This document shows positions 33,878 to 42,933 of a DNA stretch of 64,000 nucleotides, piece by piece (position 1 is the first letter of the stretch; each line of letters begins with the position of its first letter). The notes beneath the pieces are model-generated. The model made no database searches. It was not told the DNA's origin and was given only the letters and a program-made list of their open reading frames with translations. Origin of the DNA: Allopusillimonas ginsengisoli (GTDB lineage: Bacteria > Pseudomonadota > Gammaproteobacteria > Burkholderiales > Burkholderiaceae_B); contig NZ_SDQE01000005.1 of assembly GCF_004153455.1 (NCBI RefSeq), positions 1-64,000 on the forward strand. The letters run 5' to 3'. A program made the translations under genes and the position numbers.

Positions 33878-34807
33878 ATGCAAATCGTACTACCTGGCGC
33901 CTTGCCCGAACCGCGAGAAGCGGGCGAACTGGCTGCCTACGTGATAAAAAATGCGCCAACGCTGGCACAATGGCTGGCTCGCGCTCGCCACAAGGAGCTT
34001 GAGGCCGATCCGGCCGACACCGCCTGCCTGCCCCATGAATACTGGCAGTTGGCGGCGCTGGGCTTCCAGCCCACGCCCGAACAGAATTTTGCCACAGGCC
34101 TTGCACCATTCCGCGGTGGCGGCAATCACCCCGCAGATCAGCCTATCTGGCTGGCCGAGCTCGTCCATGTGGCGCCTTCACGCGATGGCGCCGCACTGTT
34201 GCCGGCTGCCGATCTGGCCATTACACCAGCCCAAAGTGTAGCCTTGTTCGAGTCAGTGCATGGCATGTTCGAGGAAAGCGGTTTTCGGCTGAGCGGATCA
34301 GACAACCCGCATTGGCATGTCATCCCGCCCGACGGTTACCAGACGCGATCAGCCAGCCCGGCGCTGGTTGCCATTACATCGGTGAACGACTGGTGGCCGC
34401 AGGATATGGCCTCTCGCCCTTGGCGCAAGCTGGTCAACGAGGTACAGATGCTGTGGTTTGAGCATCCCGTCAATAAAGAGCGTGCGCACGAAGGCTTGCC
34501 ACCGGTTAACAGTCTGTGGCTCTATGGCGGCGCGCGCCCCAATCAACTGAAGGCGCTGACGCTGCCCGACGTTCATATTCACGATATATTGCTGGCGCCG
34601 TCTGTTCGTCAGGACTGGTCGGCCTGGCTGGACGGGCTGTCCTGGCTCGAACAGAACATATTTCCCGCCCTCGCTGGTTCTGAGTCCGTGCAATTGGTGC
34701 TGACAGGTCGAGACCGCATTATCGAGCTTGCAGCTGGCTCGCGCTGGACGCACTGGCTGCGCCGCAATAAAGAATCCTGGAGAACATGGTGGTCGCCCCA
34801 ACACTGA
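33878..34807 (+). CDS. RpfE-like conserved protein upstream of recJ
   Basis: A 309-residue soluble protein without signal peptide. It resembles the RpfE-like family (sometimes described as phosphoglycerate-mutase-like), found next to recJ in Xanthomonas and Ralstonia. Supporting segments are CLPHEYWQLAALG near residue 50, WLAELVHVAPSRDGAAL, NEVQMLWFEHPVN, and LPPVNSLWLYGGA. The function is unknown; the name RpfE comes from a regulatory locus but does not establish regulation. It is divergent from lolC with 39 bases between, and overlaps recJ by 22 bases, so the two are co-translated. Confidence 0.65.
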   Translation: MQIVLPGALPEPREAGELAAYVIKNAPTLAQWLARARHKELEADPADTACLPHEYWQLAALGFQPTPEQNFATGLAPFRGGGNHPADQPIWLAELVHVAPSRDGAALLPAADLAITPAQSVALFESVHGMFEESGFRLSGSDNPHWHVIPPDGYQTRSASPALVAITSVNDWWPQDMASRPWRKLVNEVQMLWFEHPVNKERAHEGLPPVNSLWLYGGARPNQLKALTLPDVHIHDILLAPSVRQDWSAWLDGLSWLEQNIFPALAGSESVQLVLTGRDRIIELAAGSRWTHWLRRNKESWRTWWSPQH

Positions 34808-36504
34808 GTACACGCACACCCAATCCCGCCGCCGCCCGCCAGCTGGAGGCGGCTGGCATCCATCCTTTGCTGTCCCGCCTGTGGGCCGCGCGCGGCGTCA
34901 GCAGCCCTGCCGAAGCACAGCAAAACTGGTCCGCCATGATCCCGCCAGGCCAGCTCACGCATGTGCAGCATGCCGCCGCCTTGCTCGCCGACGCAATTCA
35001 GGCGCACAAGCGTCTGCTGATCGTGGCGGACTACGATTGCGATGGCGCTACGGCCTGTGCCGTGGGTTTGCGCGGCCTGCGCAGCATGGGCGCCATCGTG
35101 GATTTTCTGGTTCCCAACCGTTTCGAAACCGGTTACGGCCTTTCGCCGGCCGTCGTCGCGCTTGCCGTGGCGCACCCGGCGGGCAAACCCGATATCCTTC
35201 TTACCGTTGACAATGGCATTGCCAGCCTGGACGGGGTCGACGCGGCGCAAGCGGTGGGAATCGATGTCATTGTTACGGACCATCATCTGCCTGGAGACAC
35301 GCTGCCCCGGGCCCTTGCCATCGTCAACCCCAATCAGCCCGGCTGCGGCTTCCCTTCAAAAAACCTGGCGGGCGTGGGCGTAATCTTTTACCTTATGCTT
35401 GCGCTGCGCGCAGAACTGCGACGACGTGGCGTTTATGCCAGCGATGGCGGCCCCCGGCTGGATCAACTGGCAGACCTGGTTGCCCTGGGCACGGTGGCCG
35501 ATGTGGTCAAACTGGATGCCAACAATCGATTACTGGTCACGCAGGGCCTGCAGAAAATGCGCAGTGGGCGCATCCAGGCCGGTATCCGCGCGCTGTTTGC
35601 GGTTGCCGGACGTGAGCCGCGACAAGCCAGCGGTTTCGACCTCGGTTTTGCGCTGGGCCCCCGCATCAACGCCGCCGGCCGCCTGGCCGACATGAGCATA
35701 GGCATAGAATGCCTGACCACTGATGATGAAAGCCGTGCGCTCCAACTGGCTCGCCAACTGGACGAAATGAATCAGGAAAGACGCGGCATTGAAACAACCA
35801 TGCGCGAAGAGGCATTGGCCGCAATCGCGGCCACCACGCCCACGATAGGCGCCACCGTCTGCGTTTATCACCCCGACTGGCATCAGGGGGTGGTCGGTCT
35901 AGTGGCCTCGCGCCTCAAAGAAACCTATTGGCGGCCTACCCTGGCCTTCGCGCGGTCGGACTCGGGCGAACTGCGCGGTTCCGGGCGCTCCATTCCCGAT
36001 GTGCATCTGCGCGATGTATTGGATCTGATTTCCAAGCGCCACCCCGGCATCATCCTCAAGTTCGGCGGCCACGCCATGGCAGCGGGTCTGACCTTGCGCG
36101 AAGACGCCTATGGACAATTCATACAGGGCTTTGACGCCGCGGTCACCGAGCTTACGGGCCGCAGCAGTTTCGAGCCGGTTATCGAGACGGACGGATCGCT
36201 GGAAACCGGGTATGCCAATGCCGAGGTGGCCGGATTACTGCAGCGCCAGGTTTGGGGCGCCGGTTTTCCCGCGCCCGTTTTCCGCGATACCTTTTACGTA
36301 CGGCAGCAGCGCCTGTTGAAAGACAAGCACCTGAAACTCAGCCTGGAGCGCGGACACCAACGCTTCGATGCCATCTGGTTCAATCACGCGGAAATGCTGC
36401 CCGAGCATGTCGACGTCGCCTACCGCCTCGACCAGAACACCTGGAACGGTATCGTATCGGCGCAGCTCATCGTGGAATATGCCTGCGCCGACCTTGGCCA
36501 ATGA
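34786..36504 (+). CDS. recJ: Single-stranded-DNA-specific exonuclease RecJ
   Basis: 5'-3' exonuclease in recombination and mismatch repair. The 572 residues carry the DHH-family motifs: DYDCDG at 82-87, VDNGI near 141, and TDHH at 164-167. The DHHA1 region has GSGRSIPDVHLRDVL and FGGHAMAAGLTL. The start at 34786 lies inside the end of the upstream gene, with GGAG a few bases before it. Normal length for the family. Confidence 0.96.
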   Translation: MVVAPTLSTRTPNPAAARQLEAAGIHPLLSRLWAARGVSSPAEAQQNWSAMIPPGQLTHVQHAAALLADAIQAHKRLLIVADYDCDGATACAVGLRGLRSMGAIVDFLVPNRFETGYGLSPAVVALAVAHPAGKPDILLTVDNGIASLDGVDAAQAVGIDVIVTDHHLPGDTLPRALAIVNPNQPGCGFPSKNLAGVGVIFYLMLALRAELRRRGVYASDGGPRLDQLADLVALGTVADVVKLDANNRLLVTQGLQKMRSGRIQAGIRALFAVAGREPRQASGFDLGFALGPRINAAGRLADMSIGIECLTTDDESRALQLARQLDEMNQERRGIETTMREEALAAIAATTPTIGATVCVYHPDWHQGVVGLVASRLKETYWRPTLAFARSDSGELRGSGRSIPDVHLRDVLDLISKRHPGIILKFGGHAMAAGLTLREDAYGQFIQGFDAAVTELTGRSSFEPVIETDGSLETGYANAEVAGLLQRQVWGAGFPAPVFRDTFYVRQQRLLKDKHLKLSLERGHQRFDAIWFNHAEMLPEHVDVAYRLDQNTWNGIVSAQLIVEYACADLGQ

Positions 36505-36531
36505 CAGCCGCAAAGCCAAACAATACGCAGA

Positions 36532-37482
36532 TCACTCCGCGCTGGCTTTCGAGGGGCAATCCTGCTCCATCATGGTTTTCGCGCCGCGCTCGATCTCAGC
36601 CTGCGTAAGATCGCGCACATGTGTGGCCAATGACCATCGATGACCAAACGGATCCTCGACAACACCGTAACGGTCGCCCCAGAACATATCCTGTGGCTGC
36701 ATGACCACCGTGGCGCCTGCGGCAACCGCCTTGTCAAAGGCCGCATCCACATCGGGCACATATACATGCATGGACACTGGTGAACCGTTGAGCGTCTTCG
36801 GCCCCTTGGCCCCCCAATGGGGCGCTTCATCCATCAAAAAGACCGCGGAACCTGCGATACGGACACATGCGTGCGCAATCATTCCTGGCGCCATTTCAAG
36901 CTTGCTTTCCTCGCTCGCGCCAAATGCCTTCTTGTAGAATTCGATGGCCTCTGCCGCGCCGGCACACACCAAATGCGGTGTGATCGTGTTCATGCCCAGC
37001 GGAATAGCGCGTACCCTTGGCTGGTCGTCTTCGTGTTCGGGCTTGAGATCACACAATGCCCTACCCGTCTGAATATCAAATGGCAGCGAAAAATGCTCAT
37101 GCGTGGCCAGCCAACCATCCCCAGTGCGACGGTAACTGGCTGTCATGCGAGAATAGCCCGACTCACCCTGCTTGCCGTTTTCGTCCTCCATACCGCAGCG
37201 GATAAGCGCATGCGCAACCGCCAAGTCATCCGCCACCTGGATATCCAGTTCATGGACCTGAAACACCATGGATCCATCGCACATATCCATGCAAAACTTC
37301 CAGTGCTCCCTATAGGCTTGCATCCCCTTGAACTGCAAGGTCTGAATGGCATCGAATGCCACAATCTCCGGCGCGTAATACGCCATGATGCGATCAACGT
37401 CCTTGTCACGAACCGCTGTCGCCCAGTTATGTATGCCAGTCTGAATCGCTTGCGCGGCGCTATTGGACTCTTCCGTAGTCAT
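36532..37482 (-). CDS. Fusion of a SnoaL-like domain and a VOC (glyoxalase-like) domain
   Basis: A 316-residue two-domain protein. Residues 1-150 look like an NTF2/SnoaL-like fold of the ketosteroid-isomerase type (HNWATAVRDKDVDRIMAYYAPEIVAFD, then RRTGDGWLATHEHFSLPFD). Residues 165-300 form a PhnB-type VOC domain (MNTITPHLVCAGAAEAIEFYKKAFG, SPVSMHVYVPDVDAAFDKA, DRYGVVEDPFGHRWSLATH). The His/Glu metal ligands of a true glyoxalase are not all obvious, so activity is open. It is divergently transcribed from an HxlR-type regulator, the likely controller. Confidence 0.85.
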   Translation of the reverse strand: MTTEESNSAAQAIQTGIHNWATAVRDKDVDRIMAYYAPEIVAFDAIQTLQFKGMQAYREHWKFCMDMCDGSMVFQVHELDIQVADDLAVAHALIRCGMEDENGKQGESGYSRMTASYRRTGDGWLATHEHFSLPFDIQTGRALCDLKPEHEDDQPRVRAIPLGMNTITPHLVCAGAAEAIEFYKKAFGASEESKLEMAPGMIAHACVRIAGSAVFLMDEAPHWGAKGPKTLNGSPVSMHVYVPDVDAAFDKAVAAGATVVMQPQDMFWGDRYGVVEDPFGHRWSLATHVRDLTQAEIERGAKTMMEQDCPSKASAE

Positions 37483-37607
37483 GTCTATCTCCTCTATCTG
37501 GTGGTGTTAAAACACGCTATGCAGCGACTTCCGGAGCCCTGGAAGGTGGCAGCGCGATGTTTCGACGCGCCTAATTTATCACTCGCTAGTCCTAAAAAAC
37601 AATTAAT

Positions 37608-37625
37608 AAGTATTAAAAAAGTATT
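37608..37625. promoter_or_regulatory. Direct repeat AAGTATT-N4-AAGTATT in the divergent gap
   Basis: Two copies of AAGTATT spaced 11 bases apart (37608-37614 and 37619-37625), in an AT-rich stretch between the SnoaL-VOC gene and the HxlR gene. The one-turn spacing puts both copies on the same face of the helix, as expected for a winged-helix regulator. It lies about 50 bases before the regulator start, near where its promoter should be. Confidence 0.35.
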
Positions 37626-37672
37626 TCGGCGTTACACTCTTGCCTAGGTACTGAGCTGACTATGTCAAAACA

Positions 37673-38359
37673 ATGGTGAAAACAGGCAAAAAAAGAAGCT
37701 ACGAAGACTATTGCGCCGCCGCCCATGCACTGGATATCATCGGCGAGCGCTGGGCGCTGCTGATTGTGCGCGACCTGCTCCTTGGCCCCAAACGGTTTAG
37801 CGACCTACGCAACGGGCTGTCGTCCATCAGTCCCAATGTTCTCACTCAACGACTGAACGAAATGGAATCCAGCGGGGTCATCATTCGGCGCAAGCTACCG
37901 CGCCCCGCGAGTGCCTGGGTCTATGAGCTGACGCCTTGGGGGCAGGAACTCGAACCGCTGGTCCTGCAGTTGGCGCGCTGGGGGGTAAGGTCGCCCTTTT
38001 TCGAGCGTGGCCGGGCGTTGGGGCCCGATGCGCTCCTGCTATCATTCAAAGCCATGTTTGATCCCAGCGCGGCAAGCGACCAGACACTGAGCATAGGCGT
38101 GCGCATACAGGGCGAAGACTTTCACGCCCATGTCAAAAACCGGCAAATGACGGTTACCCGCGGCCACGCGCAAGCGCCAGACGCAATGATTGAAGCCAGC
38201 ACGCAGATTCTGCTGAACCTGGCCTATGGCGGGCTCGACCCTGACACTGCCGCCCAGGCGGGCATGATTCGCTACAGCGGAGATGTCTACGCGCTGCGGC
38301 AGTTCTTCGCAGTGCTCAAGCTTCCCGAACTTGCAATGGGCGATCCGGATCACGCTTGA
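37673..38359 (+). CDS. HxlR-family transcriptional regulator with C-terminal extension
   Basis: The first 110 residues are an HxlR/DUF24 winged helix: CAAAHALDIIGERWALLIVRDLLLGPKRFSDLRNGL, then SPNVLTQRLNEMESSGVI. HxlR proteins often sense reactive electrophiles or aldehydes through the early Cys, and one is present here at about residue 13. Unlike the usual ~110-150 residue members, this one continues to 228. The C-terminal half resembles a small SCP2-like lipid or ligand-binding fold, judged only from its pattern (DFHAHVKNRQMTVTRG, ASTQILLNLAYGG). It probably regulates the divergent SnoaL-VOC gene. Confidence 0.88.
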   Translation: MVKTGKKRSYEDYCAAAHALDIIGERWALLIVRDLLLGPKRFSDLRNGLSSISPNVLTQRLNEMESSGVIIRRKLPRPASAWVYELTPWGQELEPLVLQLARWGVRSPFFERGRALGPDALLLSFKAMFDPSAASDQTLSIGVRIQGEDFHAHVKNRQMTVTRGHAQAPDAMIEASTQILLNLAYGGLDPDTAAQAGMIRYSGDVYALRQFFAVLKLPELAMGDPDHA

Positions 38360-38490
38360 CGGCAGCGTGACGCCGCCAACACTCAGCACAAAGGCCTCGG
38401 CTTGATTCCTGGCCCGCTACGCCCCGGTTGCATTACACGATCATTACCGTTTCATTACATACTTCTTTTCAAGCTGCATCTTGCAAGAGA

Positions 38491-39105
38491 ATGTCTTCCA
38501 TGACTGTCTTGAATGCACTGGATCTGAAAGTTTTTCTGTACTTGAATGGGTCGCCCTCCACAGCGCCCTGGCTGCTCGTGCTCGCTTATTTTCTTGCCAA
38601 CCAGTTGATCTACCTGGTGCCAGTCGGGCTTGTCGGCACCTGGTGCTGGGGCAATGCCACCCAGCGCAAACTCGCCCTCCATGTCCTGTGCGCCGTTCTT
38701 GCAGTGCTGGCGATCAACTACCTTGCGGGCCTGGCCTGGCCCAGGGGCCGCCCTTTCGTCCTGGACGTTGGCCACACGTTTTTTGCCCACGCCCCGACGC
38801 CAGCCTTTCCCAGCAACCATGCAGGCATCCTGTGGGCGATAGGCTTCACATTGGTGTTGAACAAGCCACGCGTCAGCGCAGGCTGGTTGGTGTTGGCCGC
38901 CGGCCTCGGCGTCGCCTGGTCCCGCATTTTCCTGGGCGTGCATTTCCCGCTGGACATGGCCGGCGCGCTTGTGTCGGCAGCGCTGGCCAGCCTGGCGGTC
39001 AGCCTGGGCTGGAAACATATCGAGCAACCGCTCGTTAGCGCCGCCATGCGCGTGTACAGGCTGATATTTGCCTACCCCATTGCCTGGAAATGGGTCAGAG
39101 ACTAG
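38491..39105 (+). CDS. PAP2-family membrane phosphatase
   Basis: A membrane protein of about 204 residues with five to six hydrophobic segments and the three phosphatase motifs: a reduced motif 1 in WPRGRPF, PSNHAG as motif 2, and SRIFLGVHFPLD as motif 3. The family includes undecaprenyl-pyrophosphate phosphatases (BcrC type) and lipid phosphatases; lipid recycling for envelope synthesis is the most likely role. I chose ATG 38491, preceded by AAGAGA; 38500 is also possible, and the open frame reaches back to 38428. Confidence 0.85.
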   Translation: MSSMTVLNALDLKVFLYLNGSPSTAPWLLVLAYFLANQLIYLVPVGLVGTWCWGNATQRKLALHVLCAVLAVLAINYLAGLAWPRGRPFVLDVGHTFFAHAPTPAFPSNHAGILWAIGFTLVLNKPRVSAGWLVLAAGLGVAWSRIFLGVHFPLDMAGALVSAALASLAVSLGWKHIEQPLVSAAMRVYRLIFAYPIAWKWVRD

Positions 39106-39139
39106 CCACCGATTTCAATACACCCATGGTGCGCAGCAG

Positions 39140-39355
39140 TTAATCCCCTGCAAAGGGTGCAATCAACTGCATAGCCAGTTCCACATCCGACTCATCAACG
39201 AGCAACGCCTGCTGGTTCAGGCTGTTGGTAACCGGCCCTGGATACATGGAGCTGAATGCGCCCCCGCGCATGACATACGGAATATCATAAGCCTGCATCA
39301 AAGCCTCAATCACGGCAGCCTCAGACTCCGACTTTGGTGAATAGATTGGTATCAT
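39140..39355 (-). CDS. DUF2007 family small protein
   Basis: A 71-residue protein with the pattern of DUF2007 (putative signal-transducing protein): YSPKSESEAAVIEALMQAYDIPYVMRG near the start and ALLVDESDVELAMQLI near the end. The fold is ferredoxin-like in known structures and resembles PII-type proteins, but no function is established. It is divergent from the serine acetyltransferase gene. Confidence 0.8.
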   Translation of the reverse strand: MIPIYSPKSESEAAVIEALMQAYDIPYVMRGGAFSSMYPGPVTNSLNQQALLVDESDVELAMQLIAPFAGD

Positions 39356-39466
39356 AATTCTTTCCCCCTGTCTGACTGAGTCTACCGGTTTGCGTCCTGG
39401 GCAGGCAAGGCGTCATACTGCAGGCTTTACCTGGGGTTTCATTCAGTGTCCGGAGTCACTGCTCAC

Positions 39467-40399
39467 ATGGCTGTATTCAATATCCAACCCATTGTCACCT
39501 CCCTGAACGCGGTCAGGCAAGACTGGCGTATCGCCCAGCACCGTTCACGCGAACCTGGTGGGCGGGAATTTCCGTCTCCACAGGCTATTGCACGCATTCT
39601 TGAAGACCTCAAAGGTGTGCTGTTTCCCATGCGCCTGGGGCCACTGGATCTGCGGCAAGAAAGCGAGGATTTCTACATAGGCCACACGCTTGATTCCGCG
39701 CTGCATGCGTTGTTGCATCAGGTTCGCCTCGAACTGTATTACCAGGCACGCCGCCAGAACATCGAAGGCAACGCCCTCGAGGCAAGAGCGGTTTCCGCAG
39801 TCCAGGCATTTGCATCGGCGCTGCCCGAAATCCGCCGCCTGCTCGACACCGATGTACTGGCTGCCTATCAGGGAGACCCCGCGGCACGCAGCGTAGACGA
39901 AGTATTGCTGTGCTATCCGGGCGTCCTGGCAATGATCCACCATCGTATTGCCCATCAGTTCTACAAGCAGGGCCTGGGGCTGCTGGCTCGCATGTCGTCG
40001 GAACTGGCCCATTCGGCCACGGGCATCGATATACACCCCGGCGCGCAGATCGGCCCCCATTTCTTCATCGATCACGGTACGGGCGTGGTCATCGGCGAAA
40101 CCGCCATCATCGGCGAACGGGTACGCATTTATCAGGCCGTCACCCTGGGCGCCAAGCGCTTCCCTCTCGATGCCAACGGCGAACTGCAAAAAGGCTTGCC
40201 GCGCCACCCGATTGTCGAAGACGACGTGGTGATCTACGCTGGCGCCACGATTCTCGGCCGTGTCACATTGGGACGCGGCTGCACCATAGGAGGCAATGTC
40301 TGGCTGATTGACGATGTTGCGCCCGGCAGCCATGTAACCCAAGCAGAATTCCTGGGCACGGGTACCTGTGATCCCGCTGCAGAAGGTACTGCGCAATAA
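39467..40399 (+). CDS. cysE: Serine O-acetyltransferase (EpsC type)
   Basis: Makes O-acetylserine from serine and acetyl-CoA for cysteine synthesis. The N-terminal helical domain (about 1-170) is followed by a left-handed beta-helix of hexapeptide repeats (GIDIHPGAQIGPHFFIDHG, GVVIGETAIIGERVRIYQ, VIYAGATILGRVTLG). The catalytic His lies in IDHGTG. At about 310 residues it is the longer EpsC-like form. A GTG at 39446 could add seven residues; I prefer the ATG at 39467, after GGAG at a slightly long distance. Confidence 0.93.
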   Translation: MAVFNIQPIVTSLNAVRQDWRIAQHRSREPGGREFPSPQAIARILEDLKGVLFPMRLGPLDLRQESEDFYIGHTLDSALHALLHQVRLELYYQARRQNIEGNALEARAVSAVQAFASALPEIRRLLDTDVLAAYQGDPAARSVDEVLLCYPGVLAMIHHRIAHQFYKQGLGLLARMSSELAHSATGIDIHPGAQIGPHFFIDHGTGVVIGETAIIGERVRIYQAVTLGAKRFPLDANGELQKGLPRHPIVEDDVVIYAGATILGRVTLGRGCTIGGNVWLIDDVAPGSHVTQAEFLGTGTCDPAAEGTAQ

Positions 40400-40402
40400 G
40401 CG

Positions 40403-41098
40403 CTAGCGGCCCAGCGCCATGCTCACCGCATGGCGCGCGTGGATGCGCGTCGTATCAAATAACGGCACATCGGTATCCTTCTGGCTCACCAACAGGCCGA
40501 TTTCTGTACAGCCCAGAATAACTGCTTGCGCGCCCTGCGCAGCAAGCCCGCTGATAATGCGCAGATATTCAGCGCGCGACCCCGCCTCCACGCTCCCAAG
40601 GCAGAGCTCGCGGTAAATTATGTCGTGAACGATTTTTCTGTCGGCCACGTCAGGCACAATCACCGTCAGGCCGAACTGTGTTTCAAGACGACCGCGATAG
40701 AAATCCTGCTCCATGGTAAAGGCCGTGCCCAGAAGCCCAACGGTGCCAACGCCATGCGACGTCAGCTCTTTCGCCGTCGCGTCGGCAATGTGCAGCAACG
40801 GGATATCCACCGAACCGGTGATATCATCGGCAAGCTTGTGCATGGTATTTGTGCACAGCACCAGAAAATCAGCGCCCGCTGCCTGCACACGCCTGGCCGC
40901 ATCCGTCAGAATGCGCCCCGCGCCCTCCCAGTCGCCCTGATGCTGCAGTTTTTCGATGGGCTCGAAATCGACGCTGTACATGACAAGCTCAGCCGAGTGC
41001 AGGCCACCCAAGGCGCGTGCTACACCCTGATTGATTTCCCGGTAGTAGTCCGCAGTGCTTTCCCAGCTCATGCCGCCTAACAGCCCGATGGTTTTCAT
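40403..41098 (-). CDS. Aspartate/glutamate racemase family protein
   Basis: Cofactor-independent amino-acid racemase of the Asp/Glu/hydantoin superfamily, 231 residues. The start MKTIGLLGGMSWESTADYYREIN is typical of the YgeA-like group. The two catalytic cysteines are Cys82 in LCTNTMHK and Cys197 in LGCTEIGLL. The substrate is probably aspartate, glutamate or a broad set. The gene converges with cysE (3 bases between stops). Confidence 0.92.
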   Translation of the reverse strand: MKTIGLLGGMSWESTADYYREINQGVARALGGLHSAELVMYSVDFEPIEKLQHQGDWEGAGRILTDAARRVQAAGADFLVLCTNTMHKLADDITGSVDIPLLHIADATAKELTSHGVGTVGLLGTAFTMEQDFYRGRLETQFGLTVIVPDVADRKIVHDIIYRELCLGSVEAGSRAEYLRIISGLAAQGAQAVILGCTEIGLLVSQKDTDVPLFDTTRIHARHAVSMALGR

Positions 41099-41220
41099 GC
41101 GCCCCCCACGTCCAAAGGGATCAGCTTAACGATGCCATGCCGGAAGATCAACCGCCGCCCGCCGCGCCATCACTGCTCAAGCCTGCGCGCGACGGCAAAT
41201 GAAGCAGGGCCGACAACTGG

Positions 41221-42060
41221 CTAGTGGCAGTCCGGCACTTCCTGATCCAGATACACTTCAAAAGCTATATCCTGGGCCCGTTTGGCCGTGATCTCGGCCA
41301 GATGCCGCTGCCTTCGCCATTCAGCGACCAACTTTCGGGCAGCATCCAGCGTGTCGACATCCTGGGCGGATACAGCAAACACCAGTTTGGCTTGCGGGCC
41401 GGGAGGAAGACTGGCGGAGAATTTCTTCCACTCCGGGAACTTGAGCAAGGCCTTGAGCAACGCCTCGTCGTGAACCGCCGCGTCACACTCGCCGACTCGC
41501 ATTGCCAGCAGAGAATCGGCCGGTGCGCGCATGACTTTCTCCAGCGCACCATAACGGGCGGCCATGCTGCCGACATACAAGCCCCCTTGGGACAGGCATA
41601 CCGTACGGCCTTTGAGCTGATCCCAAGTGGTGATATCGGTGTCCGTGCGCATAATCGCCATGGGGCGCGATACATAGCCGGTGGGCACGGTTGCAACCTC
41701 GCCGTTCGGCACCGTCGCCTTGGCGGGCACGCTGATCAGAGCCGCGTCTATGTCGCCTCGTCTCAACCCTGCCACGGCGCTTTCGGGGTCCCGAGCCGGC
41801 GTCGCCACCACCGAACGATTCAGCTTGTGCGCAAGCGCCTCAGCCAGCTCCATATCCGGCGCATCTGGCGTACGAACCTTGGATCCGCCAATGAAGGGCG
41901 GAATGACATAGTGCACGCCCAACACCAGTGAGCGTTCCGCCATAGCATGCTCATCGGAATGCGCCACGCTGGCAGCGCCCGCGGATGCCGGGGCCGCCGC
42001 GACGCAGACGACGGCCAGCAACATAAAGCGACCAGGCAATATTGGACGGAAGGCGGACAT
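41221..42060 (-). CDS. Periplasmic solute-binding protein, family 3-like
   Basis: A 279-residue exported protein: a Cys/Ala-rich signal peptide at 1-33 (cleavage near ASA or AGA), then a two-lobed binding domain. It opens LVLGVHYVIPPFIGGS, includes DMELAEALAHKLNR and VAGLRRGDIDAALISVP, and later DQLKGRTVCLSQGG. These match amino-acid-type binding proteins (SBP family 3), not the SsuA/TauA family of the operon's first binding protein. Its ATG lies two bases after the permease stop, so it is the fourth gene of the operon. What it binds is not evident. Confidence 0.8.
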   Translation of the reverse strand: MSAFRPILPGRFMLLAVVCVAAAPASAGAASVAHSDEHAMAERSLVLGVHYVIPPFIGGSKVRTPDAPDMELAEALAHKLNRSVVATPARDPESAVAGLRRGDIDAALISVPAKATVPNGEVATVPTGYVSRPMAIMRTDTDITTWDQLKGRTVCLSQGGLYVGSMAARYGALEKVMRAPADSLLAMRVGECDAAVHDEALLKALLKFPEWKKFSASLPPGPQAKLVFAVSAQDVDTLDAARKLVAEWRRQRHLAEITAKRAQDIAFEVYLDQEVPDCH

Positions 42061-42062
42061 GG

Positions 42063-42836
42063 TCAAACGTACTGATAGCGCAAGACACGACGCTTCAGGT
42101 TTTCGAGCATGAGCTGATCAATCAAGGTCGCCAGCACGGCGATTGTCATGATATTGGCCATGACCCCAATCATATCGGCCGTCTCACCGGAATACGCCAG
42201 GGAACGGCCCAGCCCCTGCCCAAAACCAATCAGCATCTCGGCCGATATCAATGCGCGCCAGGCGTTGCCAAACGCCAGCTGTGCCCCGGTAATCAGCTCG
42301 GGCATCACCGCAGGCAAATACACCCGTTTGAGCATATCCCAGCGGCTTGCACCCATCACCCTGGCCGCTGATACATGTACTGCCAGGACGCTCTCGGTGG
42401 CATTCATTACCGAAAGCGCAGCCGGAAAGAATGCGGACAATGCCACCACCACAATAATGGGCAGATTTCCAAAACCCATCATAATGAGAAAGAGTGGTAC
42501 CCAGGCTATCGATGGAATGGATTGCAGAATAATGATGGCGGACTTGAGCACTTCGCGGAAAAAGAACAGGATGCCGCCGACTAGCCCAAACCCCACGCCA
42601 AAGATCAGCGCAGCCAGATAGCCCGCCCCCAGGCGTCCTAGGCTGCCCGACAGCTGTGCCTGGAAGGCAGACGTTTTAATGTCTTCCACTAACCGCATAA
42701 ACACCGGCGGCAAACCGGGCATCAGAAAATCGGGCAGTATCCATGCCATGATCTGCCAGAACAAGAGGATGGTCGCCACCGCAAGCGCCATGGCCATTTT
42801 TTTTCTACTGGGAGAGAGTCTATTCTGAACGCTCAT
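42063..42836 (-). CDS. ABC transporter permease, SsuC/TauC/NrtB type
   Basis: A 257-residue membrane protein with about six helices and the coupling-loop (EAA) motif AARVMGASRWDMLKRVYLPAVMPELITG. It follows the operon order ATPase, binding protein, permease. The class imports sulfonates, taurine, nitrate or similar small anions, or pyrimidine precursors; sequence alone does not separate these. Confidence 0.9.
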   Translation of the reverse strand: MSVQNRLSPSRKKMAMALAVATILLFWQIMAWILPDFLMPGLPPVFMRLVEDIKTSAFQAQLSGSLGRLGAGYLAALIFGVGFGLVGGILFFFREVLKSAIIILQSIPSIAWVPLFLIMMGFGNLPIIVVVALSAFFPAALSVMNATESVLAVHVSAARVMGASRWDMLKRVYLPAVMPELITGAQLAFGNAWRALISAEMLIGFGQGLGRSLAYSGETADMIGVMANIMTIAVLATLIDQLMLENLKRRVLRYQYV

Positions 42837-42859
42837 GCTTGCTGCTAAAAAGAAGAGAC

Positions 42860-42877
42860 GGCCGGTCAGCGCCGGCC
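42860..42877 (-). terminator. Intra-operon hairpin between binding protein and permease
   Basis: A perfect GGCCGG/CCGGCC stem with a 6-base loop lies between the binding-protein stop (42934) and the permease start (42836). A T-rich tract follows it on the minus strand. It would act as a partial terminator or RNA stabiliser, raising binding-protein levels above those of the permease. Confidence 0.5.
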
Positions 42878-42933
42878 AGGAAACACAATCACTGCGGTAA
42901 AGTACGCGCTACCCGGGACAGCTCGCCGGCGCC

